Assembly (NCBI GenBank): GCA_002694345.1
Contig: NZLV01000059.1
Location: 1-11,258, forward strand
DNA: 11,258 nt
Source of the DNA: Maricaulis sp.
GTDB taxonomy: Bacteria; Pseudomonadota; Alphaproteobacteria; Caulobacterales; Maricaulaceae
Direction of reading: 5' to 3'
How positions within the stretch are numbered: position 1 is the stretch's first letter; the number at the start of each line of letters is the position of its first letter. The notes under the pieces are model-generated. The model made no database searches and was not told where the DNA came from. It was given only the letters and a program-made list of their open reading frames with translations. The position numbers were made by a program, and so were the translations under genes. This document shows positions 1-5,924 of the stretch, one piece after another.

Positions 1-540
1 GAGGCCGTGACGGCCTTTCGGGCAGCTTTGGAGGTCCGAACCCGCGACGCCAGGCCTGTTGACTGGGCAGGCACGCAGAACAATCTGGGCACTACATTTA
101 CAATCCTCGGCCGGATTGCTGGTGATACGACCTTTCTGGAAGAGGCAGAGACGGCCCACTTGGCGGCTCTCGAAGTGCAAACCCGGGACGCCATGCCTGC
201 CGTCTGGGCAGGCACGCAGGGTAATTTGGGTGTGGCGCTTCTGTTTCTTGGCGAGATCGCAGGTGATGCGACACCGCTAGATAAGGCCGTAACGGCCTTT
301 CGGGCGGCTTTGGAAGTCTATACCCGGGACGCCATGCCTGTTGGCTGGGTAGGCACGCAGAACAATCTGGGCATAGCGCTGGAATCCCTCGGCCAAGTCG
401 CAAGTGATATGACCCGGCTGGAAGAGGCTATTGGGGTTTTTGAAGCGCTTGCTGATTTCCATGACGAAAAAGGCGATGGAGCGAGCGCCCAGAGGTGCCG
501 TGCGAAAATCGCCGATATACGTGGCTTGATGGCTGACTAA
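1..540 (+). CDS. Tetratricopeptide-repeat protein, 3' end (5' end outside window)
   Basis: The frame is open from the first base and ends at TAA 538-540, so only the last ~179 residues of a longer protein are visible; the in-frame GTG near base 7 is not a credible start. The visible part is three tandem 47-residue units (141 bp period; units begin at bases 31, 172 and 313). Each unit carries a W-x-G-T-Q-x-N-L-G core, a second helix, and an L-x-x-A segment, followed by a short helical C-terminus. This is the long-period TPR style common in large bacterial proteins whose other end carries a CHAT/caspase-like, TIR or STAND NTPase domain. That is known of the family; no such domain can be seen here. 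TPR arrays bind proteins, so the visible end is probably a sensing or scaffold part. Function is unassigned. The neighbouring minus-strand genes converge on it. Confidence 0.85.
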   Translation, partial: EAVTAFRAALEVRTRDARPVDWAGTQNNLGTTFTILGRIAGDTTFLEEAETAHLAALEVQTRDAMPAVWAGTQGNLGVALLFLGEIAGDATPLDKAVTAFRAALEVYTRDAMPVGWVGTQNNLGIALESLGQVASDMTRLEEAIGVFEALADFHDEKGDGASAQRCRAKIADIRGLMAD

Positions 541-562
541 GGCTCAGCTCCGGGTCGGGACG

Positions 563-600
563 TCATCCGCGTTTCGCTTTCGGATGATCCAAGCTTGGAT
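563..600. repeat. Inverted repeats in the convergent intergenic gap
   Basis: The 138-bp gap between the TPR gene (+) and the membrane-protein gene (-) holds an inverted repeat, TCATCCG (563-569) with CGGATGA (581-587). It abuts a perfect 14-bp palindrome, ATCCAAGCTTGGAT (587-600). There is no T-run, so this is not a classical intrinsic terminator. It could still act as a bidirectional stop or mRNA 3' end for the two converging genes; that role is an inference. Confidence 0.4.
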
Positions 601-678
601 GTGCTTTGGCCCGGGCAGGGAGAGCACCCCCGGACGAGGTCACGCGTTCGTGGAAGCGTCTTCAAAGACACCTCTCGT

Positions 679-1146
679 TCAAGCACCAAGCTCACGCAAA
701 AGGGACTCATACAGGGATTTGTGGGGGGTATCGCCATCCGCGCGTTTGCGGAGCTCAGAGACAAGTAAAGCCCGCCAAGCCTTTGCCCTATTGCCCATCA
801 ACAAGCCCATGAAGAAGAACATCAATGACAAGAACGACAAGCCGATAACGGCGAGCACCCATTGGCCGAATTCGGCTTGAGCCTGCTCGTTATATCTAAG
901 CGCCATCTCTGATGTGTTGCCGAGCTTGATCATCAACAGCACAACCACGCCAATCGTGATGGCCAGCAGAATCTTCCACATGAGGCTGTAGGATTTTGCG
1001 TTCTTACCATATGAGTGGATGAAGTAGGTGGCGTCCTCAAGATTCTCACCATCCAACGTGACTTTGCCCTTGGCGACACTGGTGAAAGTTTTGAAAAAGT
1101 GCGCATTGCGCTTGGATTTGCTCATCGGTTCAGTGCTGGGTGCCAC
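679..1146 (-). CDS. Hypothetical two-helix membrane protein
   Basis: This encodes 155 residues with no family recognised. A basic, soluble N-terminal part (about residues 1-55) is followed by two hydrophobic segments, about 58-74 (LLAITIGVVVLLMI) and about 96-118 (VLAVIGLSFLSLMFFFMGLL). A basic, charged C-terminal tail follows. The topology suggests a hairpin in the inner membrane with both ends on the same side. The GTG at 1146 is preferred as start because GGAG lies 6 nt upstream; the ATG at 1125 (residue 8) is the alternative. It lies 38 bp downstream of the lipoprotein gene in the same direction, so the two are probably co-transcribed. GC content is lower than in the metabolic genes to the right, which fits an accessory origin. 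Confidence 0.65.
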   Translation of the reverse strand: MAPSTEPMSKSKRNAHFFKTFTSVAKGKVTLDGENLEDATYFIHSYGKNAKSYSLMWKILLAITIGVVVLLMIKLGNTSEMALRYNEQAQAEFGQWVLAVIGLSFLSLMFFFMGLLMGNRAKAWRALLVSELRKRADGDTPHKSLYESLLRELGA

Positions 1147-1184
1147 GACTCACTCCGTTGGCTTGAAATCGAAAAAATCGGATA

Positions 1185-1637
1185 TCAATCGAGATTGGTC
1201 AGCGGCTTTGAAATGACCACCACTTGATCTTCGCTCATGCGTTGCAGCCTGAAGTCGTTTCGATCCACAGAGTCGCCTGTCTCGATGACCCCGCGCAAGT
1301 CGCTCTCACTAAACCCAAACCGGTTGAGCAGATTCTGCAAGTCATCTTCTTCGAGCAGGGAGTGCCGCAAGAAGAGGTTGGCGACAGCCAACGTGTTTTC
1401 ACCGGCAGGTAGCAAGGTAAATCCGATTTCGGGACGATAACTGACGGGTTCTTCACCATATGAGCCGCAGGCGAAGACAGTCGGTTGTATTTGCTCACAT
1501 GTCCCATCGAAATGCTTTTCGATGGCCGCCTGCATAGTTCTCGAATCAATCGGATCTTCGAATGCTCCGCCACCATCACCGCTGCACGCAGCAATCCCCA
1601 AGAAAGTACCAACAATCGCGAGAGGTTTAATGTTCAT
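1185..1637 (-). CDS. Predicted lipoprotein, hypothetical
   Basis: This encodes 150 residues from ATG 1637. The N-terminus is a short lipoprotein signal peptide: a Lys, a hydrophobic stretch, then the lipobox I-A-A-C with the cysteine at about residue 18, followed by a flexible Ser/Gly-rich segment. The mature part contains two further cysteines (in GTCEQ and FACGS) that could form a disulfide, then an acidic C-terminal half. No family is recognised. An in-frame ATG at 1691 would add 18 residues before the signal peptide; it has a GGAA sequence just upstream, so it cannot be excluded, but the 1637 start gives a normal lipoprotein signal. The protein is expected to be lipid-anchored in the cell envelope. 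It is followed by the two-helix membrane protein gene, so the pair may act together (inference). Confidence 0.65.
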   Translation of the reverse strand: MNIKPLAIVGTFLGIAACSGDGGGAFEDPIDSRTMQAAIEKHFDGTCEQIQPTVFACGSYGEEPVSYRPEIGFTLLPAGENTLAVANLFLRHSLLEEDDLQNLLNRFGFSESDLRGVIETGDSVDRNDFRLQRMSEDQVVVISKPLTNLD

Positions 1638-1725
1638 TTGTCCATCCGAGTTGAGAGGGCGCTTTAAAATTGATTGAGTGGATACTTTCATATTTCCAGT
1701 GATTTAGGAAGATGAGCTAAAAGAC

Positions 1726-1754
1726 TTTATTCCGGTGGCACGCTTCACCGACAA
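1726..1754 (-). promoter_or_regulatory. Candidate sigma70-type promoter for the lipoprotein gene
   Basis: Read on the minus strand there is TTGTCG (1749-1754, 4/6 to the -35 consensus), a 17-nt spacer and AATAAA (1726-1731, 4/6 to the -10 consensus). Transcription would begin near 1719, upstream of both candidate start codons (1691 and 1637). A 7-bp inverted repeat, CACGCTT (1739-1745) with AAGCGTG (1772-1778), straddles the -35 box and could be an operator. Evidence is motif match and position only. Confidence 0.35.
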
Positions 1755-1867
1755 CCGGTCGAAGCTTCCGCAAGCGTGCGATAGACTGAGGTCTTATGAT
1801 GCCTGACCAGCTAACCCTATCCGGGCCTCAATTTGTGCCGAAATAGTTATTTCTGGACTTATCTATA

Positions 1868-1996
1868 CCCCCTCCCGCTGGGGGAGAGGGAGTTTCTCAT
1901 AGAACTCTATGCCCTCCTTCTCCCCTTGCGGGAGAAGGTGCCCCCCGGATCCGACCGTAGGCCGGTCCAGGACAGGCTCCGGGGCGGATGAGGGGG
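1868..1996. repeat. Compact palindromic intergenic element
   Basis: The 342-bp gap between the lipoprotein and tag genes has no supportable gene. It holds a ~129-bp element bounded by inverted 7-mers, CCCCCTC (1868-1874) and GAGGGGG (1990-1996). Inside are a degenerate C/G-rich hairpin (1870-1890), a perfect 9-bp stem with 5-nt loop (CCTTCTCCC 1916-1924 with GGGAGAAGG 1930-1938), and a 7-bp inverted pair CCCCGGA (1943-1949) with TCCGGGG (1978-1984). Elements of this composition (CTCCCxxxxGGGAG hairpin plus a CGGATGAGGG tail) are familiar as dispersed intergenic repeats in Alphaproteobacteria. It lies at the border between the lower-GC block and the core genes. Confidence 0.6.
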
Positions 1997-2033
1997 ATAT
2001 CCCGGTAGGGAAAAGGGGGAGGTTGAGCCTGAC

Positions 2034-2612
2034 TTACCGCGCCATGCCCTTCACCGCGTCATGCCGGTGACAGCCCGTCTCGTGGTCATTGACCATGCCG
2101 ACGGCCTGCATGAATGCATACACGATGACCGGGCCGACGAATTTGAAGCCGCGCTTCTTGAGGTCCTTGGACAGGGCCTGGCTTTCTTCGGTCTGGGTCG
2201 GGGTGTCTTTCAGGCTGGGCCAGGCGTTCTGGATGGGGGCGCCGCCGACAAAGCTCCAGAGATGGTCGGAGAAGTCGATCCCGGCGTCACGCATGTCCAG
2301 ATAGGCTTGGGCATTGCCGATGGCGGCCTCGATCTTGGCTTTCGAGCGGATGATACCGGGATCGGCCAGAAGGCGTTCGCGGTCGCTGTCATCATAGCGG
2401 GCGATGATGTCCGGATCGAAACCGTGGAAGACCTGCCGCATATGCTCGCGCTTGCGCAGGATGGTGATCCAGGCGAGGCCGGCCTGGAACCCGTCCAGCA
2501 TCAGCTTTTCCCACAGCGCCCGGCTGTCATACTCCGGCACGCCCCATTCGGTGTCGTGATACTCGGCATAGATCGGGTCGGGCGTGTTCACCCAGGCGCA
2601 GCGTGTCGTCAT
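2034..2612 (-). CDS. tag: DNA-3-methyladenine glycosylase I
   Basis: This is a base-excision repair enzyme of the cytoplasm that hydrolyses 3-methyladenine from alkylated DNA. The 192-residue length fits the family (E. coli Tag, 187). Alignment by eye with E. coli Tag runs end to end: the N-terminal CxWV..DPxYxxYHDxEWGVP block, the FQAGLAWITIL(R)KRE helix, and the C-terminal KKRGFKFVGP..YxFMQAxGxVNDH block. The four structural zinc ligands are present: C5, H19, H177 and C181, with the HxxxC spacing kept. The residue aligned with the E. coli base-recognition Glu38 is Asp40, a conservative change that seems frequent in alphaproteobacterial homologues. The gene begins 69 bp after ygfZ ends, in the same direction, so co-transcription is likely. 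The start is ATG 2612; only a weak purine-rich stretch (AGAGA) lies upstream. Confidence 0.95.
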   Translation of the reverse strand: MTTRCAWVNTPDPIYAEYHDTEWGVPEYDSRALWEKLMLDGFQAGLAWITILRKREHMRQVFHGFDPDIIARYDDSDRERLLADPGIIRSKAKIEAAIGNAQAYLDMRDAGIDFSDHLWSFVGGAPIQNAWPSLKDTPTQTEESQALSKDLKKRGFKFVGPVIVYAFMQAVGMVNDHETGCHRHDAVKGMAR

Positions 2613-2681
2613 GTGATGTCTCTACTTCAAGCCTGCTGACAGCATGGTGTCGGCAGAGGCGCCACCCGTTTCTTGCGATGA

Positions 2682-3500
2682 CTAGACCGCTTGTGGCGGG
2701 GCGTCGGGGATCAGGGCCTGCGGCAGGGTGATATGGGCCTCCTGGCCATCGGCTTCGGCATAGCGCGTGGCGGTGCCCAGCTTGTCGATCCGGGTCAGGA
2801 TGATGGCGTGGTGTCCGGCAGAGGACGAGATCGCCCCGACCTTGGCATCACCCGCCATGACGGCGGTGCCACGCGGCGGGGCCTCGCTGGCGAATACAGC
2901 GGGGATGGAGCGTTTGCGGATCGTGCCACGGCGCTTCATGCGCGAGACGACTTCCTGGCCGATGAAACAGCCCTTCTTCCAGCCGACGCCACCATAAACG
3001 TCCAGATTGACGTCCGTGGGAAACACCTCCGCCTCGCCATAATCGCGACCGAAAGCGGGGACACCGGCCTCCAGTTCCAGCGTGTCGAGCGGCTTCTCCG
3101 GCCCGCCCTGCTGCGCGATGCCGCGATAGACGCGGCCTTCCAGGCGCGGATCAGGGGTCAGGCCGGGATGCGGGACCGTGGACCAGACCGCGCAAACATC
3201 CATGTTGTGGACGATCTCGGCCTGGGCGCGCAGCTTGAACAGGGTCAGGCGTTTGACCAGGCCTGCAGCGGCCTCGGCGGGGACGTCCAGCCAGACCGTC
3301 CGGTCCTCTGCGAAGATGAGGAAATCCACCAGGATCTTGCCCTGCGGCGTCAGCAGGGCGCCGGGCCGGCAATCGCCGGCGTCCAGGGATGTCACATCGG
3401 CCGTGATGACCCGTTGCAGGAAGGATCGCGCCTCGTCTCCGGCAATGGAAACAATGGCACGGCCGGGCAGGGTGTGGGGAAGATTGTCAGGCAGGCTCAT
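2682..3500 (-). CDS. ygfZ: Folate-binding YgfZ/GcvT-like protein
   Basis: This is the YgfZ (IBA57-type) family, a tetrahydrofolate-binding relative of the glycine cleavage T protein that helps assemble or maintain certain Fe-S enzymes. The signature K-G-C-F-I-G-Q-E is at residues 176-183, with the functional cysteine at C178. The preceding LDVYGGVGWKK and the N-terminal R-S-F-L-Q-R..T-A-D-V and P-Q-G-K-I motifs are also typical. ATG 3500 (272 residues) is chosen because the product then starts right at the conserved domain; the open frame runs 21 codons further to 3563, but that would overlap the divergent glycosyltransferase region. No clear Shine-Dalgarno sequence is visible. The gene sits upstream of tag and diverges from the glycosyltransferase gene across 65 bp, which must contain both promoters. 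Confidence 0.93.
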   Translation of the reverse strand: MSLPDNLPHTLPGRAIVSIAGDEARSFLQRVITADVTSLDAGDCRPGALLTPQGKILVDFLIFAEDRTVWLDVPAEAAAGLVKRLTLFKLRAQAEIVHNMDVCAVWSTVPHPGLTPDPRLEGRVYRGIAQQGGPEKPLDTLELEAGVPAFGRDYGEAEVFPTDVNLDVYGGVGWKKGCFIGQEVVSRMKRRGTIRKRSIPAVFASEAPPRGTAVMAGDAKVGAISSSAGHHAIILTRIDKLGTATRYAEADGQEAHITLPQALIPDAPPQAV

Positions 3501-3565
3501 GCAAGGGATATGGCATTGTGCTCGCGTCTGGCCAAGACCTCTCATGCGCGCTATTGGCGGCATTC

Positions 3566-4531
3566 ATGGAACGCGTGCTTTTCATCACCTCGACCCGGAT
3601 CGGCGACGCCATCATCAATTCGGGCGTCCTGGACCATCTGGTCCGGACCCGGCCCGAGGCGCATTTCACGATTGCCTGCGGTCCGCTGGCCGCGTCCCTG
3701 TTTGCCGATGTACCGCGGCTGGACCGCCTCATCATCATGCGCAAGAAGCCGATGGGGCGGCACTGGATCGAGCTGTGGCAGGACACGGTCGGCACGCGCT
3801 GGGATCTGGTTGTCGACATGCGGTGTTCCGGCACGGCCTGGACCCTGCGCGCCGGCGAGCGCCGAATCCTGAAACAGGCCGCCCAGCCGACCGCCAAGGT
3901 CATCGAAGCGGCCAGCGTTCTGGGTCTGCAGGATAATCCGCCCGCACCGCGTCTCTGGCTGTCCGATACACACCGCGCCGAAGCGGTCGAGCGTCTGCCG
4001 GATCTGCCTGAGGGCGAGCAATACCTGGCGATCTGCCCCTCGGCCTCGTGGATTTTCAAGGTCTGGCCGGCCGAGAAATTCGCCGAATTCATCCTGAAAT
4101 TCACGGCGCCGGACGGTGTCCTGCCGCGGGCCCATATCGTCATGCTGGGCGGGCCGGGTGACGAGAAATACGCACAGCCCATCTATGATGCGCTGCCGGA
4201 GCTGGATTTCATCGACCTGCTGGGCCTGGGCCTGCCGGAGACGGCTGCCTGCCTGGAGCGGGCGCGTCTCTATGTCGGCAATGATAGCGGTCTGATGCAC
4301 ATGTCGGCAGCGGCGGGCACGCCCACGCTGGGCCTGTGCGGAGCGTCGGATGACCGCTGCTATGGCCCCTGGGGTGAGCATTGTGATCTGGTGCGCGGAC
4401 CGGCCTCCTTCGAGGAGATCGACTCAGCCCATGCTGACCGGCGCAAACACCCTGAAAGCCTGCTCGCCGATCTTTCGGTCGAGACTGTGTATGATGCGGC
4501 CAAGAGCCTGCTGGAAAGGACTGCACAATGA
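3566..4531 (+). CDS. Glycosyltransferase family 9 (heptosyltransferase-like)
   Basis: This encodes 321 residues of the ADP-heptose:LPS heptosyltransferase type (GT-B fold, GT9). The N-terminus (R-V-L-F-I-T-S-T-R-I-G-D-A) carries the family's catalytic-type Asp at D14. The middle has an S-A-S-W-I-F-K-V-W-P nucleotide-sugar domain entry. The C-terminal domain has the hallmark G-N-D-S-G-L-M-H-M-S-A-A-A-G-T-P-T motif. The expected role is adding a heptose or related sugar to a lipopolysaccharide core or other surface glycan at the inner membrane; acceptor and donor cannot be read from sequence. ATG 3566 is preferred over an in-frame GTG at 3518, because homologues begin right at the R-V-L-F motif. 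Its stop overlaps the start of the next gene (ATGA), indicating translational coupling. Confidence 0.9.
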   Translation: MERVLFITSTRIGDAIINSGVLDHLVRTRPEAHFTIACGPLAASLFADVPRLDRLIIMRKKPMGRHWIELWQDTVGTRWDLVVDMRCSGTAWTLRAGERRILKQAAQPTAKVIEAASVLGLQDNPPAPRLWLSDTHRAEAVERLPDLPEGEQYLAICPSASWIFKVWPAEKFAEFILKFTAPDGVLPRAHIVMLGGPGDEKYAQPIYDALPELDFIDLLGLGLPETAACLERARLYVGNDSGLMHMSAAAGTPTLGLCGASDDRCYGPWGEHCDLVRGPASFEEIDSAHADRRKHPESLLADLSVETVYDAAKSLLERTAQ

Positions 4532-5865
4532 GCCAGACCTTCGATCTCATTCTCAAGGGCGGCGACGTCGTCAATCATGATGGCAAGGGCCGCGCCGATA
4601 TCGGTGTGATCAATGGCAAGACGGCCGCGATCGGGGATCTCTCGCAGGCCTCGGCGGGCGAGGTGATCGATTGTTCCGGCCTGCTCGTCGTTCCGGGCGT
4701 GATCGACACCCAGGTCCATTTCCGCGAGCCGGGGATGGAGTGGAAAGAGGATCTCCAGTCCGGTTCGCTGTGCGCCGTGATGGGCGGGGTGACGGCGGTG
4801 TTCGAAATGCCGAACACCAATCCGACCACGACCTCGCCGGACATGCATCTGGACAAGCTGGCCCGGGCCAAGGGACGCATGCATTGCGACCATGCCTTCT
4901 ATGCCGGCGCGACCAATGAGAACACGGATGTCCTGCCCGAGATGGAGCGCATGCTCGGCTGTTGTGGCGTGAAGGTTTTCATGGGCGCGTCGACCGGCTC
5001 GCTGCTGGTGGCTGATGATGAGGGTGTCGAGCGCGTCCTGAACGCGATCTCCCGCCGCGCCGCCTTCCACTCCGAGGACGAATACCGGCTGGAAGAGCGT
5101 CGCGGCCTGGCCGTGGACGGGGACTGGACCAGCCATCCGGTCGTGCGCGATGCCGAAGCCGCCATCCTGTCGACGAAGCGCCTCATCCGCCTGGCCCGCA
5201 AGACCGGCAAGCGCATCCACGTGCTGCACGTCTCCACCGCGGAAGAGATGGACATTCTGGAACAGCACCGCGATGTCGCCTCGGTCGAGGCCACGCCGCA
5301 GCACCTGACGCTGGAAGGTCCGGAAATCTATGAGCGCATCAAGGGCCGGGCCCAGATGAACCCGCCGGTGCGCGATGCCTATCACCGCGCCGGTCTCTGG
5401 CGCGGTCTGCAGCGCGGCATTGTCGATGTGATCGGCTCGGACCACGCTCCGCATACGCTGGAGGAAAAGGCCAAGCCCTATCCGCAAAGCCCGTCCGGCA
5501 TGCCCGGCGTGCAGACCCTGGTCCCGATCATGCTGGATCACGTCAATGCCGGCCGTCTGACGATCGAGCGCTTTGTCGACCTGACTTCGCATGGGGCCCA
5601 GCGCGTGTTCGGCATTGCCAACAAGGGCCGCATGGCGGCTGGCTGGGATGCCGATTTCACCCTGATCGACATGAAGCGTTCGGTGGAGATCACGGATGAC
5701 TGGTCGGCGACCAAGTCCGGCTGGACGCCTTTCCACGGCATGACGGTGACCGGCTGGCCGGTTGGCACGATCGTGCGCGGGAAGTCCGTGATGCGCGATG
5801 GCGAACTGGTCACCGAAGGCGCCGGCGAACCGGTGACCTTCATGGAAGCCCTGCCCAAGCGCTGA
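4528..5865 (+). CDS. pyrC: Dihydroorotase-family cyclic amidohydrolase
   Basis: This encodes 445 residues of the long (class I, allantoinase/hydantoinase-like) dihydroorotase family: zinc TIM-barrel enzymes that close or open cyclic amides, in pyrimidine synthesis carbamoyl-aspartate to dihydroorotate. Visible active-site elements are D-T-Q-V-H-F-R-E-P-G (60-69), the candidate carboxylated lysine K149 in VKVFMG, H181 in FHSED, H234 in LHVST, and the catalytic-type D305 in GSDHAPH. The substrate-binding N-T-N (97-99) is also present. The first histidine of the usual HxH zinc motif is Gln (Q62). A good Shine-Dalgarno (AAGGA, 7 nt before ATG) lies inside the end of the glycosyltransferase gene. 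The neighbours are not other pyr genes, so this may be a paralogue of the main pyrimidine enzyme; the symbol reflects the family, not a proven role. Confidence 0.85.
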   Translation: MSQTFDLILKGGDVVNHDGKGRADIGVINGKTAAIGDLSQASAGEVIDCSGLLVVPGVIDTQVHFREPGMEWKEDLQSGSLCAVMGGVTAVFEMPNTNPTTTSPDMHLDKLARAKGRMHCDHAFYAGATNENTDVLPEMERMLGCCGVKVFMGASTGSLLVADDEGVERVLNAISRRAAFHSEDEYRLEERRGLAVDGDWTSHPVVRDAEAAILSTKRLIRLARKTGKRIHVLHVSTAEEMDILEQHRDVASVEATPQHLTLEGPEIYERIKGRAQMNPPVRDAYHRAGLWRGLQRGIVDVIGSDHAPHTLEEKAKPYPQSPSGMPGVQTLVPIMLDHVNAGRLTIERFVDLTSHGAQRVFGIANKGRMAAGWDADFTLIDMKRSVEITDDWSATKSGWTPFHGMTVTGWPVGTIVRGKSVMRDGELVTEGAGEPVTFMEALPKR

Positions 5866-5924
5866 AGCCCGGTGTGCATTTGACGCAATGGTGATCCGGG
5901 CCGCCGAGTGCTACGAGATCATCC

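Noticed and set aside
31..410. Regular 141-bp repeats considered as a CRISPR-like or satellite array
   Set aside because: They keep a single open frame and encode TPR units; there are no spacers.
584..880. Small plus-strand frames between the TPR gene and the membrane-protein gene
   Set aside because: They overlap the minus-strand membrane-protein gene, which has a better start, ribosome binding site and coherent membrane topology.
3518..3565. Upstream GTG start adding 16 residues to the glycosyltransferase
   Set aside because: The GT9 domain begins at the second methionine (3566), and the extension would take up most of the divergent promoter region with ygfZ.
4360..5736. 458-residue minus-strand open frame opposite the dihydroorotase gene
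   Set aside because: It is antisense to a clearly conserved enzyme, has His/Arg/Gly-rich low-information composition, and long shadow frames are expected in high-GC DNA.
5867..5901. GCCCGG/CCGGGC inverted repeat between the amidohydrolase and SulP genes as an intrinsic terminator
   Set aside because: The stem is short with a long loop and no T-run follows; it is not enough to call a terminator.
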